The notes: a model not told the origin generated them from the letters alone. A stretch of DNA of 64,000 bases from Thalassobacillus sp. CUG 92003 (GCF_013618635.1 NZ_JABLSJ010000003.1:310001-374000); one strand, 5' to 3'; positions 8,158 to 18,250 are shown, counted from the stretch's first letter. A program made the numbers and translations.

Positions 8158-10332
8158 TTAGTTTACGTATGCGCTAGACTTTGCTTCTTTTCTCCGACGA
8201 TGGAGGATGGGTTCCGTATATCCGTTAGGTTGATAGCGACCTTCAAATACCAAATCACAAGCGGCTTGGAAGGCGATCGAGTTATCAAAATCACGTGCTA
8301 TATTCCGATAATTAGGATCATGATGATTTTGTTTATCTACGAGTTGGGCCATACGCTTATAAGTTTCCATGACTTGCTCTTCACTAACTACGCCATGATA
8401 AAGCCAATTTGTGATATGTTGACTCGAAATTCTCAGAGTAGCTCTGTCCTCCATCAATTCAACGTTGTTGATATTCGGTACTTTTGAACACCCTATCCCT
8501 TGTTGAATCCAACGCACCACATAGCCAAGAATACTCTGAGCATTATTATCTAATTCTTCCTGAATCTCTTCAGGCTCCCAATCAGCATCAGTTACAGCAG
8601 GGATCTGTAGCATGTCATCCACATAGTTTGGTAGATTTTTAAATCGTTCTTGTTGAATATTTAAAACGTCTATCTCTAAATAATGAAGCGCATGTAAAGT
8701 AGCTGCCGTTGGAGAAGGCACCCATGCTGTATTAGCTCCTGCTTTTAATTGACCATCTTTCTTACTCAGCATTTCGGCCATTCGTTCCGGCATGGCCCAC
8801 ATTCCTTTTCCAATTTGTGCTTTCTTAGAGAACCCAGTTTCAATCCCGTTTTTTACATTGGATTTTTCATAGCTATCAAACCAGGTAGCTCCTTTCATAT
8901 CATTCTTTCTAATAACAGGCCCTGCAACCATGGACGTGTGTATTTCATCTCCTGTTCTATCTAGAAAACCGGTATTGATAAAGGCGACTCTATCCTTCAC
9001 TTCCTTTATGCAGGCTTTCAAGTTGAGGGAGGTCCGCCGTTCTTCATCCATCACCCCAATCTTCAGGGTGTGCCGAGGATAATCATACAAGTCTTCTGTT
9101 AAATCAAACAGTTCACTCGCAAACGCGACCTCTTCTGAACCGTGCATCTTAGGTTTTACAATATAAACGGATCCTTTTGCAGAGTTTTGATATATTCCAT
9201 TTCTCAGTACGTCTTGTTTGGCAATGAGGCCGGTAACAACAGCATCCAGGACCCCTTCAGGAACTTCTTTGCCATCCTTGTCTAAGACGGCATCGCTTGT
9301 CATTAAATGACCAACGTTTCGAACAAACATTAACGAACGCCCTGATAAAGAAAATTCTGATCCACTTGGAGTTGTATAAGTACGATCAGGATTTAACGTC
9401 CGCGTTATTTCTTCATTTCCTTTTGTAAAGGTTACGGATAAATCCCCTTTCAGCAACTGTAAATAATTTCGATATACACCCACTTTATCTTCAGCGTCTA
9501 CAGCTGCAACGGAATCCTCAAAATCCATGATGGTGGTGATCGCTGATTCAACGATGATATCTTTCACACCCGCTTTATCACGCTTTCCAATCGCATCGTC
9601 CCGGTCTACTTGAATGTCGACATGAATTCCATTGTTCCGCAACAATACAGCACTTGGGTTTTCCGGGCGACCTTGATAACCAACAAATTGGCTTTGTTCG
9701 TTTAAGCAAGTGGACTCTCCATCATTTAACATGACGTTCAACTTCCCATTTATCACGCTGTATTCCTGTACATTATGGTGGGACCCTTCCGCTAGAGGGA
9801 AAATGTTATCCAGGTAGTCTTTTGAATAAGCAACAACTTTTTCTCCACGAACCGGATTATATGCGCCAGTAGCTTCTGCTCCGTTCTCTTCACTAATAAC
9901 ATCTGAACCATACAATGCGTCATAAAGACTTCCCCACCGAGCATTGGCCGCATTAAGGGCATAGCGCGCATTATTGACAGGAACCACTAATTGCGGTCCT
10001 GGTTTCACAGCAATTTCGTCATCAATATCAGCCGTACCGATTTCAAAATCTTCAACCTCTGGCTCAATATAATTGATTTCCTGCAAAAACGATTTATAAT
10101 GCTGAGCGTCCTCCGTCTTGTTTTGTTCATACCACTCAATAATTGCTTTTTGAATGTTCTCACGCTTCGTTAATAACGCCTTATTTTTCGGTGCCAGTCT
10201 ATGAATAATGTCGCTTAAACCCTTCCAAAACGTTTCACTAGACACCCCGCTCTTTTCTAAAGCTTCGTTTTCAATAAAATGAAATAAAGTGGATTCCACT
10301 TGAATATTGCTGACCTTTTTATAATCACTCAT
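8158..10332 (-). CDS. glcB: Malate synthase G
   Basis: Condenses glyoxylate with acetyl-CoA to malate. The length, 724 residues, is the monomeric G isoform (about 720), not the 530-residue A form. Conserved blocks visible are [18 protein letters not shown] in the TIM barrel, [36 protein letters not shown] and [12 protein letters not shown] near the end. No isocitrate lyase is present in the window, so glyoxylate here may come from glycolate, ureides or another C2 source rather than the glyoxylate bypass. It is the first gene of a two-gene operon that diverges from a LysR regulator. Confidence 0.92.
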   Translation of the reverse strand: MSDYKKVSNIQVESTLFHFIENEALEKSGVSSETFWKGLSDIIHRLAPKNKALLTKRENIQKAIIEWYEQNKTEDAQHYKSFLQEINYIEPEVEDFEIGTADIDDEIAVKPGPQLVVPVNNARYALNAANARWGSLYDALYGSDVISEENGAEATGAYNPVRGEKVVAYSKDYLDNIFPLAEGSHHNVQEYSVINGKLNVMLNDGESTCLNEQSQFVGYQGRPENPSAVLLRNNGIHVDIQVDRDDAIGKRDKAGVKDIIVESAITTIMDFEDSVAAVDAEDKVGVYRNYLQLLKGDLSVTFTKGNEEITRTLNPDRTYTTPSGSEFSLSGRSLMFVRNVGHLMTSDAVLDKDGKEVPEGVLDAVVTGLIAKQDVLRNGIYQNSAKGSVYIVKPKMHGSEEVAFASELFDLTEDLYDYPRHTLKIGVMDEERRTSLNLKACIKEVKDRVAFINTGFLDRTGDEIHTSMVAGPVIRKNDMKGATWFDSYEKSNVKNGIETGFSKKAQIGKGMWAMPERMAEMLSKKDGQLKAGANTAWVPSPTAATLHALHYLEIDVLNIQQERFKNLPNYVDDMLQIPAVTDADWEPEEIQEELDNNAQSILGYVVRWIQQGIGCSKVPNINNVELMEDRATLRISSQHITNWLYHGVVSEEQVMETYKRMAQLVDKQNHHDPNYRNIARDFDNSIAFQAACDLVFEGRYQPNGYTEPILHRRRKEAKSSAYVN

Positions 10333-10456
10333 GCTTAGGCCCTCCCGATTTTATAAATAATAGAACTGTATGCTTGCTCCTGTCCTTGCTTTCAACTGTT
10401 AGTTATTTAGCTTATACTATTAGTATTCATAATTAAAATATATATATCGAATTCGC

Positions 10457-10477
10457 ATTATGCTTAATAGGCATAAT
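10457..10477. promoter_or_regulatory. Inverted repeat in the glcB / lysR divergent region (putative LysR operator)
   Basis: ATTATGC (10457-10463), seven bases, GCATAAT (10471-10477) form a perfect dyad. It is 47 bases before the LysR start and about 125 bases before the malate synthase start. The size and symmetry suit a LysR-type recognition site in a divergent promoter. Confidence 0.55.
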
Positions 10478-10523
10478 CGCTTCGGAATGCCGGTTACCAC
10501 CATAATCTCAGGAGGGAATCTTC

Positions 10524-11438
10524 ATGGAAATTCGACATTTAGAATATTTTTCAGAAGTTGCCAAGCACGCGAGTTTTACGAAAGCGGCCTTAGCGTTACA
10601 CATCTCTCAACCGTCTTTAAGTAAAGCTATTAAACAATTAGAAGAAGAGCTGGACGTGCCTCTATTCTATCGATCCAAAACACTTGAATTAACCGACGCC
10701 GGAAAAGCTGTGCTCGGAAATACGAAACAAGTCCTGACGTCATTCAATAATTTAAACTCCGAATTAAGTGAAGTGATTGGGTTAAGAAAAGGGGAAATTA
10801 AAATAGGGATTCCACCCATCATAGGCGCATCCTTCTTCTCGCAGTTGATCAGCCAGTTTATTGAAGAATATCCCTTTGTTAATTTAAAGCTCAACGAAGT
10901 GGGCTCCAAAATGATTAAACAAGGGGTAGAAGATGGTTCATTAGATATTGGACTGGTTTGTAATGTGCCTAGTAGTAAAAGTAAATTTGAGGTAATAAAA
11001 ATAATTGAGGATCCATTAAAATTAGTGGTAAATAAAGTGAATCGCTTATCTCTGAAAGAGTCGGTAGATTTAAAGGATTTAAAAAATGAACCTTTTATTC
11101 TTTACGGAGAAGACTTCACGCTACATGACCGCATCATGAAAGAATGTATTAATCATGGTTTTTACCCCAACGTCGTCTGCCATAGCTCCCAGCGCGACTT
11201 CATGATTGAAATGGTAGACGCTAGATTAGGTATAGCGCTGTTACCTAGTAAAGTAGCAGATGAAATCATAAACCCTCATCTTAAAACGATCCCGTTGGTC
11301 AACACCTCAGCCAGTCTCGAATTAGGGATGGTGTGGAAAAAAGACAAATACGTCCCTTATTCCGTCAGAGAGTTCATTAACATGGCCGAAAGTCACCTGA
11401 TCCATGACCCCTCACCACCTAGGCAAACTGAAGTGTAA
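10524..11438 (+). CDS. LysR-family transcriptional regulator of the malate synthase operon
   Basis: A 304-residue LysR-type regulator. The N-terminal winged helix is at 1-60 (MEIRHLEYFSEVAKHASFTKAA, then LHISQPSLSKAIKQLEEEL). The effector domain runs from about 90 to 295 (KGEIKIGIPPIIG...GIALLPSKVADE). It is divergent from glcB with a 191-base gap that holds a dyad, the standard arrangement for a LysR activator and its target. The likely inducer is a C2 acid or related metabolite, inferred from the target. It belongs to the CynR/CidR-like subgroup by general appearance only. Confidence 0.85.
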   Translation: MEIRHLEYFSEVAKHASFTKAALALHISQPSLSKAIKQLEEELDVPLFYRSKTLELTDAGKAVLGNTKQVLTSFNNLNSELSEVIGLRKGEIKIGIPPIIGASFFSQLISQFIEEYPFVNLKLNEVGSKMIKQGVEDGSLDIGLVCNVPSSKSKFEVIKIIEDPLKLVVNKVNRLSLKESVDLKDLKNEPFILYGEDFTLHDRIMKECINHGFYPNVVCHSSQRDFMIEMVDARLGIALLPSKVADEIINPHLKTIPLVNTSASLELGMVWKKDKYVPYSVREFINMAESHLIHDPSPPRQTEV

Positions 11439-11444
11439 TAAGAT

Positions 11445-11515
11445 AAAAAAAGAAGGCACTCGATCAAAAGGGATGCTCCAAGAGCAAAGCCATTTTGAAA
11501 GAGGCCTTCTTTTTA
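11445..11515. terminator. Bidirectional terminator between lysR and betA
   Basis: AAAAAAGAAGGC (ending 11457) and GCCTTCTTTTT (from 11503) pair, with an inner GCTC/GAGC hairpin around 11475-11485. The flanking A- and T-runs suit both convergent genes. Confidence 0.65.
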
Positions 11516-11521
11516 ATAGCG

Positions 11522-13207
11522 TTATTTCGTTATTGTGCCTGCATCAGGTGAATGCACACCATGACGATAGTAATCGGCGTGATTGGGCTCGAGCGGCTTA
11601 CGTCCTCGGATGATGTCTGCGGCCTTTTCCGCCAACATCAACACAGGAGCATGAATGTTGCCGTTCGTAACAAATGGCATGGACGAAGCATCGACCACGC
11701 GTAGATCCTCGAGTCCATGAACCTTCAAGGTTTCCGGATCGATGACAGCCATAGGATCTGATTCAGGCCCCATTTTTGCCGTGCAGCATGGATGAAGGGC
11801 CGTTTCAGCATCTTCTTTCACCCATTCCAAAATTTCCTCATCTGTCTGCACAGTAGGACCTGGGGAGATTTCCCCAGCATTGTAAGGCTTCATGGCAGGC
11901 TGTGCCATAATGTTCCGCGTGACTCTTACGGCTTCTACCCACTCGCGTCGGTCTTGTTCAGTCGACAGATAGTTGTAGACCATACTTGGATGCTCTTTAG
12001 GATCTTTCGAGCGAATCTTCAAGGATCCTCGGGCATCCGAATACATCGGGCCGACGTGCACTTGGAAACCGTGATCCGTCGGTGCTTTTTGTCCATCGTA
12101 ACGGACCGCTAACGGAAGGAGATGGAACATCAAATTCGGATATTCGACATCATCGTTTGAACGAACGAATCCTCCACCTTCGAAATGGCTGGTCGCTGCT
12201 GGTCCAGTGCGGCCGACCATCCACTGCAACCCAATCCATGGCATGCGCGATTTATTTAAATTAGGCTGTTCGGAAACAGGAATCGGACATGCGTGTTGGA
12301 TATAAACTTCAAGGTGATCCTGGAGGTTTTCTCCTACACCTGGAAGATCGTGGACAGGTTCAATGCCAACTGAACGAAGATGTTCAGCATCCCCTACACC
12401 TGATAATTGCAGGAGCTGCGGTGAGTTGATCGCACCGCCTGAAAGGATGACTTCACCTGCTTCAACTTGATGCGTTCTCCCGTTACGTTGATAGGTCAAT
12501 CCTTTGGCTCGTTTGCCGTCGAAGTCGATACGTTTAACGAAAGCACGCGTTTTCACCGTTAAATTCTCACGCTTCATGGCCGGATGCAGATAGGCGCGTG
12601 AAGCTGACAATCGCTGCCCTTTGTACACATGCTTATCAAACGGTCCGAAGCCTTCTTGGCGAAACCCGTTCACATCAGGAGTTCTGGCGTAACCAGCCTC
12701 TACCCCTGCCTGGAAGAAAGCTTCGAATAAAGGGTTGGTCGCTGGACCGCGTTCCAGTTTAACTGGCCCGTCGTGACCGCGCATCTCATCATCCTTAGGG
12801 GACCCTAAAGCATTTTCCAAGCGTTTGAAATACGGAAGACAGTGAGCAAAATCCCACGTTTCCATACCTTCCTCGGCTCCCCAGCGTTCATAGTCCATTG
12901 GATTACCGCGTTGATAAATCATACCGTTGATGGAACTTGAACCTCCAAGCACCTTTCCTCGGGCATGTTTGACACGTCGTCCATTCATATAAGGCTCAGG
13001 ATCCGATTCGTATTTCCAATCGTACAGGCTTTTGCCTGCAGGAAACGGCAATGCTGCTGGCATTTGAATTAATAAATCCCAGTTGTAATCACTGCGTCCT
13101 GCCTCTAAAACCAACACGCTTTTCTCTCCATCTGCACTTAGGCGATCGCCGAGAATAGAACCCGCGCTGCCGCCTCCAACGATGACAATATCATATGCTT
13201 CACTCAT
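11522..13207 (-). CDS. betA: GMC oxidoreductase, choline dehydrogenase (BetA-like)
   Basis: A 561-residue FAD-dependent alcohol oxidoreductase of the glucose-methanol-choline family. The FAD motif is [12 protein letters not shown] near residue 8. The BetA-typical block [21 protein letters not shown] is near 85-105, and the C-terminus holds HPCCTAKMG and VVDASSMP. BetA oxidises choline to betaine aldehyde and then betaine, the main compatible solute of halophilic Bacillaceae. That fits the OpuC transporter 5 kb away. No betB/gbsA aldehyde dehydrogenase is adjacent, so another alcohol substrate is possible. GAGGAGG precedes ATG 13207. It appears monocistronic. Confidence 0.8.
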   Translation of the reverse strand: MSEAYDIVIVGGGSAGSILGDRLSADGEKSVLVLEAGRSDYNWDLLIQMPAALPFPAGKSLYDWKYESDPEPYMNGRRVKHARGKVLGGSSSINGMIYQRGNPMDYERWGAEEGMETWDFAHCLPYFKRLENALGSPKDDEMRGHDGPVKLERGPATNPLFEAFFQAGVEAGYARTPDVNGFRQEGFGPFDKHVYKGQRLSASRAYLHPAMKRENLTVKTRAFVKRIDFDGKRAKGLTYQRNGRTHQVEAGEVILSGGAINSPQLLQLSGVGDAEHLRSVGIEPVHDLPGVGENLQDHLEVYIQHACPIPVSEQPNLNKSRMPWIGLQWMVGRTGPAATSHFEGGGFVRSNDDVEYPNLMFHLLPLAVRYDGQKAPTDHGFQVHVGPMYSDARGSLKIRSKDPKEHPSMVYNYLSTEQDRREWVEAVRVTRNIMAQPAMKPYNAGEISPGPTVQTDEEILEWVKEDAETALHPCCTAKMGPESDPMAVIDPETLKVHGLEDLRVVDASSMPFVTNGNIHAPVLMLAEKAADIIRGRKPLEPNHADYYRHGVHSPDAGTITK

Positions 13208-13598
13208 GTTTAATTCCTCCTCGTGTTTGATTTGGCTTCAGACACTCGACTTTTTTAAATCTCGTGTATTTCCTTAAAATTACCATTAATGTATTGTTGA
13301 CGTTTAAGGTGTTCCAAAACGATCAACTCCAATTGCGAAATAAGTTAAGTTTGTTAAGAATTTATTTAACAATTTTAACGGTAACACGTCTTTTTAAGAC
13401 TGTCAAAGTCATTTTAGAGTCGTAGGCTTAAGTTATATTGGAAGAATCGCTTGGGTTGTAAGTGGGGACACGTTCACTTTTACACAGGAATTAAACGGCG
13501 CCATTGCAGGAATTTGGGGGGTTACGAGGAGATAAATAGCCGTTGGAAAATCGCTCGGGTGGTAACGTATTGTGGTAACGCCAAAATTGTACCCGAAT
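13208..13598. other. Intergenic region with no supported gene
   Basis: About 390 bases upstream of betA. It should hold the betA promoter, but no strong -35/-10 pair stands out. Two imperfect copies of AATCGCTTGGGTTGTAA (about 13446-13462 and 13550-13566; 15 of 17 match) lie about 100 bases apart. An 82-codon minus-strand frame crosses the area but has no ribosome site and an unlikely composition. Confidence 0.4.
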
Positions 13599-13646
13599 AA
13601 ACCAAAATAGACTATTTCCTGTAAAGAAAATAGTCTATTTTGGTTT
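13599..13646. terminator. Perfect 19-bp hairpin terminator after the YdaG-like gene
   Basis: Nineteen bases (13599-13617) pair perfectly with 13628-13646 around a 10-base loop. The AAACCAAAATAG/CTATTTTGGTTT ends supply the U-tract on either strand. It lies 15 bases after the minus-strand stop at 13662. Confidence 0.75.
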
Positions 13647-13661
13647 GCTAGATGAATGAAA

Positions 13662-14177
13662 TTAACGTGTCTTTTCATCAAAGCGAACGGTATCTTTTAA
13701 TTCATTGCTATCCTCTATTGATTTACGACTGGCCATCTTTTTCACAAATTCCTTGACCGTTTTGACATTCACGCCAGACTCCCAGTATTCGGCGATTTCT
13801 GGGGTCACTTTGACCAGGATAACGTTCGGATCATCAGCTGAAACGTTCAGCACTTTTTCTACAATCTTATTCCAGTATTCTTTCTTTTTAGCTTCATCTT
13901 GTACAAATTCCGCAGTGCCGCTGATCGATACATAGGAATCACCTGCATAGGCCAGGTTTACGGCAGGATTGGCACTAATATCCCGGTATTTCTCTGTATC
14001 TTTTTCTGTAATGAACCAAAACTCTTCCTTGTCCAATTCTACATCCTGTGTATGCATGGGCCGCGACATGAGGTTGCCTTCAGGCGATACAGTCGTCAGC
14101 ATGGCCACTTTCTCATCTTTAATCAAGTCTTTAATTTTCTTCAGGGCTTCCTGATTTTCTGAGTTTTTGTCAGTCAT
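13662..14177 (-). CDS. ydaG: General stress protein 26-like flavin-binding protein (YdaG family)
   Basis: About 171 residues of the pyridoxamine-phosphate-oxidase-like split-barrel fold (VAMLTTVSPEGNLMSRPM, then FWFITEKDTEKYRDISANPAVNLAYAG, then YVSISGTAEFV). B. subtilis YdaG (GSP26) is a SigB-dependent protein of this family that probably binds FMN or another flavin-like cofactor. Start ATG 14177 (MTDKNSEN) is chosen because AAGGAGG is 9 bases upstream. The frame could extend to 14201 but without a ribosome site. A SigB-like promoter precedes it at 14269-14294. It is monocistronic with its own terminator. Confidence 0.8.
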   Translation of the reverse strand: MTDKNSENQEALKKIKDLIKDEKVAMLTTVSPEGNLMSRPMHTQDVELDKEEFWFITEKDTEKYRDISANPAVNLAYAGDSYVSISGTAEFVQDEAKKKEYWNKIVEKVLNVSADDPNVILVKVTPEIAEYWESGVNVKTVKEFVKKMASRKSIEDSNELKDTVRFDEKTR

Positions 14178-14268
14178 TTTCGTTTCCCTCCTTCTGATCA
14201 TTCACCGTTGTTACGCTCTTATGCACTAGAATAATATCCTCAAATACTCACCATATTTCATTCTTTCT

Positions 14269-14294
14269 TTTCCCGGCTCGTCATAGAATTACAC
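14269..14294 (-). promoter_or_regulatory. SigB-like promoter of the ydaG homologue
   Basis: On the minus strand GTGTAA (14289-14294), 14 bases, GGGAAA (14269-14274). This is close to the SigB consensus GTTTAA-N13/14-GGGTAT, and it matches the known SigB control of ydaG in B. subtilis. Confidence 0.45.
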
Positions 14295-14598
14295 TTCATG
14301 TCATGCAAAGTTCAAAACATTTCTATTGACGAGAATGATGATCAGTTATTTCATAGTAACTGAAATTGAAATCATTACTGAGACGAAACGCATCCAAGAA
14401 GACCTCAATTATCTTGTTTATGAAGCAGAAGGCAGTCTGTTTGGAGAAAATAGAAATCCGCTGCAGCCATTTTACGGCCCGAAACGAAACAATCATGATG
14501 GTATAGCTGTGCGAAAGCGGAGAACATGTTGCTCTTATTATGAAGTATGTGATGGAGAGAAGTATTGCTCCGTTTGTCCGAAACGGCCTAAAATATAG
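14287..14598 (+). pseudogene. Orphan C-terminal fragment of a FhuF-like [2Fe-2S] siderophore-iron reductase
   Basis: The frame ends with KRRTCCSYYEVCDGEKYC and then SVCP, the C-C-x10-C-x2-C cluster that binds the [2Fe-2S] centre in FhuF-type ferric-siderophore reductases. Upstream is EAEGSLFGENRNPLQPFY, also FhuF-like. Only about 90 of the usual 240-260 residues exist. The frame is closed by TAG at 14284, and no ribosome site precedes TTG 14326. It is therefore probably a 5'-truncated remnant, though a small stand-alone cluster protein is possible. No siderophore transport gene is nearby. Confidence 0.55.
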
Positions 14599-14691
14599 GC
14601 TTGAGGCTTCCTTGTCAAAAGTCAGCACCTATATGTTTCAGAAGAACGTCTCACCTCTTTCACGGCATAAATAATTGCAGTGTTCTGGCTT

Positions 14692-16269
14692 TTACAGATT
14701 ACTATCAACTTCACCACTTTCATTGATCACTTTACGAAAATCAGAGTGATAGACGGTATGTTCTCTCTTAAATTTAGTCGGCGAATCTAACCCAGCAACT
14801 GCCGCCAGATCGAATAACCCTTTTCGCAGTGCAAGCAAATAATTGGTGACACGGTATTTTTTTTCTTCGATGACAAGGCCCTGTTGTAATTTTTCATCGG
14901 TCGTCGCTACCCCTACTGGGCAGGTATTTTTATGGCAAACTTGAGACATGATGCAGCCGACACTCATCATGAATCCGCGCGCGATATTTACCAAGTCCGC
15001 TCCCAATGACAACGCCATCGCAATTTTGTCGGGAGTCAGCAGTTTACCTGATGCAATGATCTTGGTACGTTCGCGAATCCCGTGTTTTTTTAACCTGTCG
15101 TCTACTAACGGAATAGCGGAAAAAGCGGGAAGCCCCACAGAATAAGCGAGTGCATAATACGAGGCGCCTGTGCCCCCTTCACCGCCATCAACCGTCATAA
15201 AGTCAGGCACAATATCTTCCTCCACCATCTCTGACATCAATCGCTCCACCTGTTGTTCGTTACCTACGACAATTTTCAGTCCCACGGGTTTGCCGCCCAC
15301 AGATCTCAGCTCATCCAAAAAACGAAGAAGCTGCGCCGGGGTGTCGATCCCCGGAAAGCGGTTTGGACTATCGATATCCTCACCCGGCTCGACTTTGCGT
15401 ATAGTTGCAATCTCCTCAGTAACTTTATCGCCATCCACGTGGCCTCCGCGTGTTTTAGCCCCTTGAGCCAGCTTCAACTCGAACGCTTTAATCTGCTCAT
15501 TCGATGCGTGATGGTGAAAATCTTCCCACGAAAACGCGCCGCCCTTTGTACGAACCCCAAATAGACCGGGGCTGATCTGCATGATGATATCGACGTCCCC
15601 TTTCAAATGATACGGGGAAACACTGCCTTCACCGGTATTCATCCAGGTACCGCCCGCACGTCCGAGCCCTTTCGATAACGCTGTGATGGCATGGTCGCCG
15701 AGGGATCCGAAGCTCATCGCGGATTGTCCAATCAACCCTTTCAATCGAAACGGCTGCTCGGCCGTATGCTCCCCAAGGACTACACAATCATCGTCATGCA
15801 AATAATGTGGATTGAGCTCCGAGTCGATACGGTGCTCTTTGCGATTGAACAGCTTCTCTTTATCGACTTCGTAAAGTTTCGTCTTAATTGTATCGCTTTG
15901 ATCTACGCGCAATTCATCATCTTGAACGGGAAACATATCGTTCACTAAATACCAGCCGTCCTGGGTAAAATCGCGTTCCGCTCCGTATCCCATCATGCGC
16001 GTATGATACTTTCCCGCTTTATTGACGTATTCAAATTCCTTGCGATGGAAGGGCCTTCCTTCACGGTCGTTATGAAAGAGGTATTGGCGAAGCTCTGGGC
16101 CCATTTTCTCAAGGATATACCGGAATTTCCCGAGCAACGGATAGTTTTGCAATACGGAATGCTCGTTCTGCTTTTCATCGTGAATATATAACCATAGGGC
16201 CAGACATAGCGGGACCAAAATGAGTAGACCGAATAGAACGATTAAAATGGTTAACAGTACGCTATCCAA
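14692..16269 (-). CDS. yerD: FMN-binding glutamate-synthase-like protein (YerD family)
   Basis: A 525-residue membrane-anchored protein. One N-terminal transmembrane helix is at about 5-28 (LLTILIVLFGLLILVPLCLAL). It is followed by a GltB-type FMN/Fe-S synthase barrel: IGQSAMSFGSLG, GTWMNTGEGSVSPYH, DGGEGGTGASYYA, and the cluster region CIMSQVCHKNTCPVGVATTD with its closely spaced cysteines. It lacks the glutaminase domain of true glutamate synthase, so it resembles archaeal/Bacillus YerD proteins of uncertain physiological role. It is 61 bases downstream of the YdaP-like pyruvate oxidase and may be co-transcribed with it from a SigB-like promoter. Confidence 0.85.
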   Translation of the reverse strand: MDSVLLTILIVLFGLLILVPLCLALWLYIHDEKQNEHSVLQNYPLLGKFRYILEKMGPELRQYLFHNDREGRPFHRKEFEYVNKAGKYHTRMMGYGAERDFTQDGWYLVNDMFPVQDDELRVDQSDTIKTKLYEVDKEKLFNRKEHRIDSELNPHYLHDDDCVVLGEHTAEQPFRLKGLIGQSAMSFGSLGDHAITALSKGLGRAGGTWMNTGEGSVSPYHLKGDVDIIMQISPGLFGVRTKGGAFSWEDFHHHASNEQIKAFELKLAQGAKTRGGHVDGDKVTEEIATIRKVEPGEDIDSPNRFPGIDTPAQLLRFLDELRSVGGKPVGLKIVVGNEQQVERLMSEMVEEDIVPDFMTVDGGEGGTGASYYALAYSVGLPAFSAIPLVDDRLKKHGIRERTKIIASGKLLTPDKIAMALSLGADLVNIARGFMMSVGCIMSQVCHKNTCPVGVATTDEKLQQGLVIEEKKYRVTNYLLALRKGLFDLAAVAGLDSPTKFKREHTVYHSDFRKVINESGEVDSNL

Positions 16270-16330
16270 ACTGATCCAACTCCTTCCTGATTCAATATAG
16301 GAGTGACAAGTCCGAAATCATACTAGCTTA

Positions 16331-18046
16331 TTAAAGCAAGCGCTTCAGTATCGTTTTTAGAGGAGGCATATCGTTTCCTTTTTCCCCTTCCACGATTTTC
16401 TTCCATAAATATTTCGAATAGCTGACCGCCTGCCCGAATTCGATTTTTCCAGGGAGAGGCGCCCTGTCTTCAATTTCGGCATCGATAATGACTGGTTTGT
16501 CGTTCTCTTTCGCTTTTCTAAACGCTTCATTGAGCTCATGATGATTCGTAGCTTTATAGCCTGCCCCTCCTGCACTCTCAGCGAATGTTGCAAAATTAAA
16601 TGTTTCGAGATCCGTGCCATACGGCAGGTTACCCATCTCCTCTTGCTCGTATTTAATCATCGCGATTTTCTCATTATTAAAGATGACGACGATCATGGCA
16701 AGATCGTATTTCACCGCTGTTAAGAAATCCTGCATGACCATCGAGAAGCCGCCATCGCCGCAAATTGCGACCACTTGTTTCTCAGGGTGCTCCACCTTAG
16801 CTGCAATGGCGCCGGGAAGCCCGCAGCCCATCGTGGCAAGCCAGCTTGAGACCACCATCTGTTGATTCGTCATCCGGAAAAAACGAGCTGTCCAAGCCGT
16901 GACATTCCCGACATCGAGCGAGATAATCGCATCATCGTCCACATAAGGCTCTAGTGTCCTTAGTACTTGCGGAGCTTCTAAGGCGCGGTCTTGTTCAGGG
17001 TCCGAAATCTCCTCCAAATGCGCCCACCAATTCTCCATGTTAGCCTGGCACGCTTTTAAAAAGGAGCTTCTTTCACGAGGCTCCAGGTGATCGTTGAGCT
17101 TTGCAAGAACCTTATCCGACGAGCCAATTAAACCGACATCGACAGGATAGCGCTTGCCGATTTGTTCGGCGTGAAGATCGATTTGAATGCCTGGCGCATC
17201 ATCAGGCAGAAATTCCCGATATGGAAATGAGGTTCCGACCATAAGTAATAAATCTGCATCCTCCATCGTTTCATACGCTGGTTTTGTACCGATCTGCCCG
17301 AGATTTCCTAAATTCAACGCGTGTTGATCAGGAATCAGCCCTTTTGCTCGTAACGAAACTATGATGGGGGCTGAAATCCTCTCTGCAAATTGGACCAGCT
17401 CTTCTTTTGCTGGAAATGCTCCTTTACCGGCTAGAATGACAGGCTTTTCAGATTGACGAATCAGTTCTACTGCTTGATCAATCGTTGGTTGCTCCGGAAT
17501 AATTTTAGGTGGATGGTAAGCAGAAGAACGAAGGTTTGTATTCCCTGCCGTTTCTTTGAAAATATCATCAGGCACGCTTAACACAGCGACACCATTATAA
17601 CTATACGCATTTCGAAAAGCCTGTTCGAGCAGCGGGTGCATCTGGTCTCCTGACGTAACACGGCGATTAAACACTGCAACATCATCAAAGATGCGTTCTA
17701 GGTTTTCCTCCTGGAAGTTTTCCGTGCCTAATAGGTCATGAGAGATTTGTCCCGTGATTACTACCATGGGAGCTCCGTCTTCTTTTGCATCATACATGCC
17801 GTTTAATAGATGAATGGCACCGGGACCGCCAATGGAGAGACATACACTGACTTTTCCGGTTAATTTCGCTTCAGCTGAAGCAGCCAGTGTTGCGACCTCC
17901 TCGTGACGAACTTGATAGAATTGAATTTCGTCCCTCACGTTACGGAGCTCCTCCACGAGGTTGTTGATCGAGTCCCCTGGATATCCATAGACATGATCGA
18001 CATCCCATTCTTTCAACATTTCAATCACTGTTTCTGATGCTTTCAT
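16331..18046 (-). CDS. ydaP: Thiamine-diphosphate pyruvate oxidase-type enzyme (YdaP family)
   Basis: A 571-residue TPP enzyme of the POX/acetolactate-synthase group. N-terminal Pyr domain: YGYPGDSINNLVEEL, with the catalytic Glu in VRHEEVATLAA. A middle FAD/structural domain follows. C-terminal PP domain: CGDGGFSMVMQDFLTA and the NN motif in FNNEKIAMIKYE that binds Mg-TPP. B. subtilis YdaP is a SigB-controlled putative pyruvate oxidase giving acetyl-phosphate or acetate. A SigB-like promoter is visible at 18105-18129. ATG 18046 has GGGAGTG upstream. Confidence 0.85.
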   Translation of the reverse strand: MKASETVIEMLKEWDVDHVYGYPGDSINNLVEELRNVRDEIQFYQVRHEEVATLAASAEAKLTGKVSVCLSIGGPGAIHLLNGMYDAKEDGAPMVVITGQISHDLLGTENFQEENLERIFDDVAVFNRRVTSGDQMHPLLEQAFRNAYSYNGVAVLSVPDDIFKETAGNTNLRSSAYHPPKIIPEQPTIDQAVELIRQSEKPVILAGKGAFPAKEELVQFAERISAPIIVSLRAKGLIPDQHALNLGNLGQIGTKPAYETMEDADLLLMVGTSFPYREFLPDDAPGIQIDLHAEQIGKRYPVDVGLIGSSDKVLAKLNDHLEPRERSSFLKACQANMENWWAHLEEISDPEQDRALEAPQVLRTLEPYVDDDAIISLDVGNVTAWTARFFRMTNQQMVVSSWLATMGCGLPGAIAAKVEHPEKQVVAICGDGGFSMVMQDFLTAVKYDLAMIVVIFNNEKIAMIKYEQEEMGNLPYGTDLETFNFATFAESAGGAGYKATNHHELNEAFRKAKENDKPVIIDAEIEDRAPLPGKIEFGQAVSYSKYLWKKIVEGEKGNDMPPLKTILKRLL

Positions 18047-18104
18047 TTAGACCACTCCCTTTTCGACTTCCTTCTAATCTATTGTTTATGAGGAATATTG
18101 GTCT

Positions 18105-18129
18105 TTACCCTTACAACTATGGACAAAAC
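18105..18129 (-). promoter_or_regulatory. SigB-like promoter of the ydaP homologue
   Basis: On the minus strand GTTTTG (18124-18129), 13 bases, GGGTAA (18105-18110), about 60 bases before the ydaP start. The spacing is exactly that of SigB promoters and the orthologue in B. subtilis is SigB-dependent. Confidence 0.6.
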
Positions 18130-18218
18130 TTTAAGGGCATCGATTCAGAAAAAATCCGGTTAAATCTTAAATAATACTTCTCCTAATGCCGTTCCTCTTA
18201 TAATTATCCCATTAAAAC

Positions 18219-18250
18219 AAGGTCAACCAGATATAGACCTGATTGACCTT
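18219..18250 (-). terminator. Terminator of the gentisate operon
   Basis: AAGGTCAA (18219-18226) pairs with TTGACCTT (18243-18250), with CAG/CTG extending the stem. On the minus strand it is followed by GTTTTAAT. It sits 41 bases after the gentisate dioxygenase stop. Confidence 0.6.

Noticed and set aside
13446-13566. Two imperfect copies of a 17-base sequence about 100 bases apart
   Set aside because: Only 15 of 17 positions match, there is no third copy and no link to a promoter or gene, so no function is claimed.
13433-13681. 82-codon minus-strand frame after the betA promoter region
   Set aside because: It overlaps the terminator and the ydaG 3' end, has no ribosome site and an unlikely residue composition.
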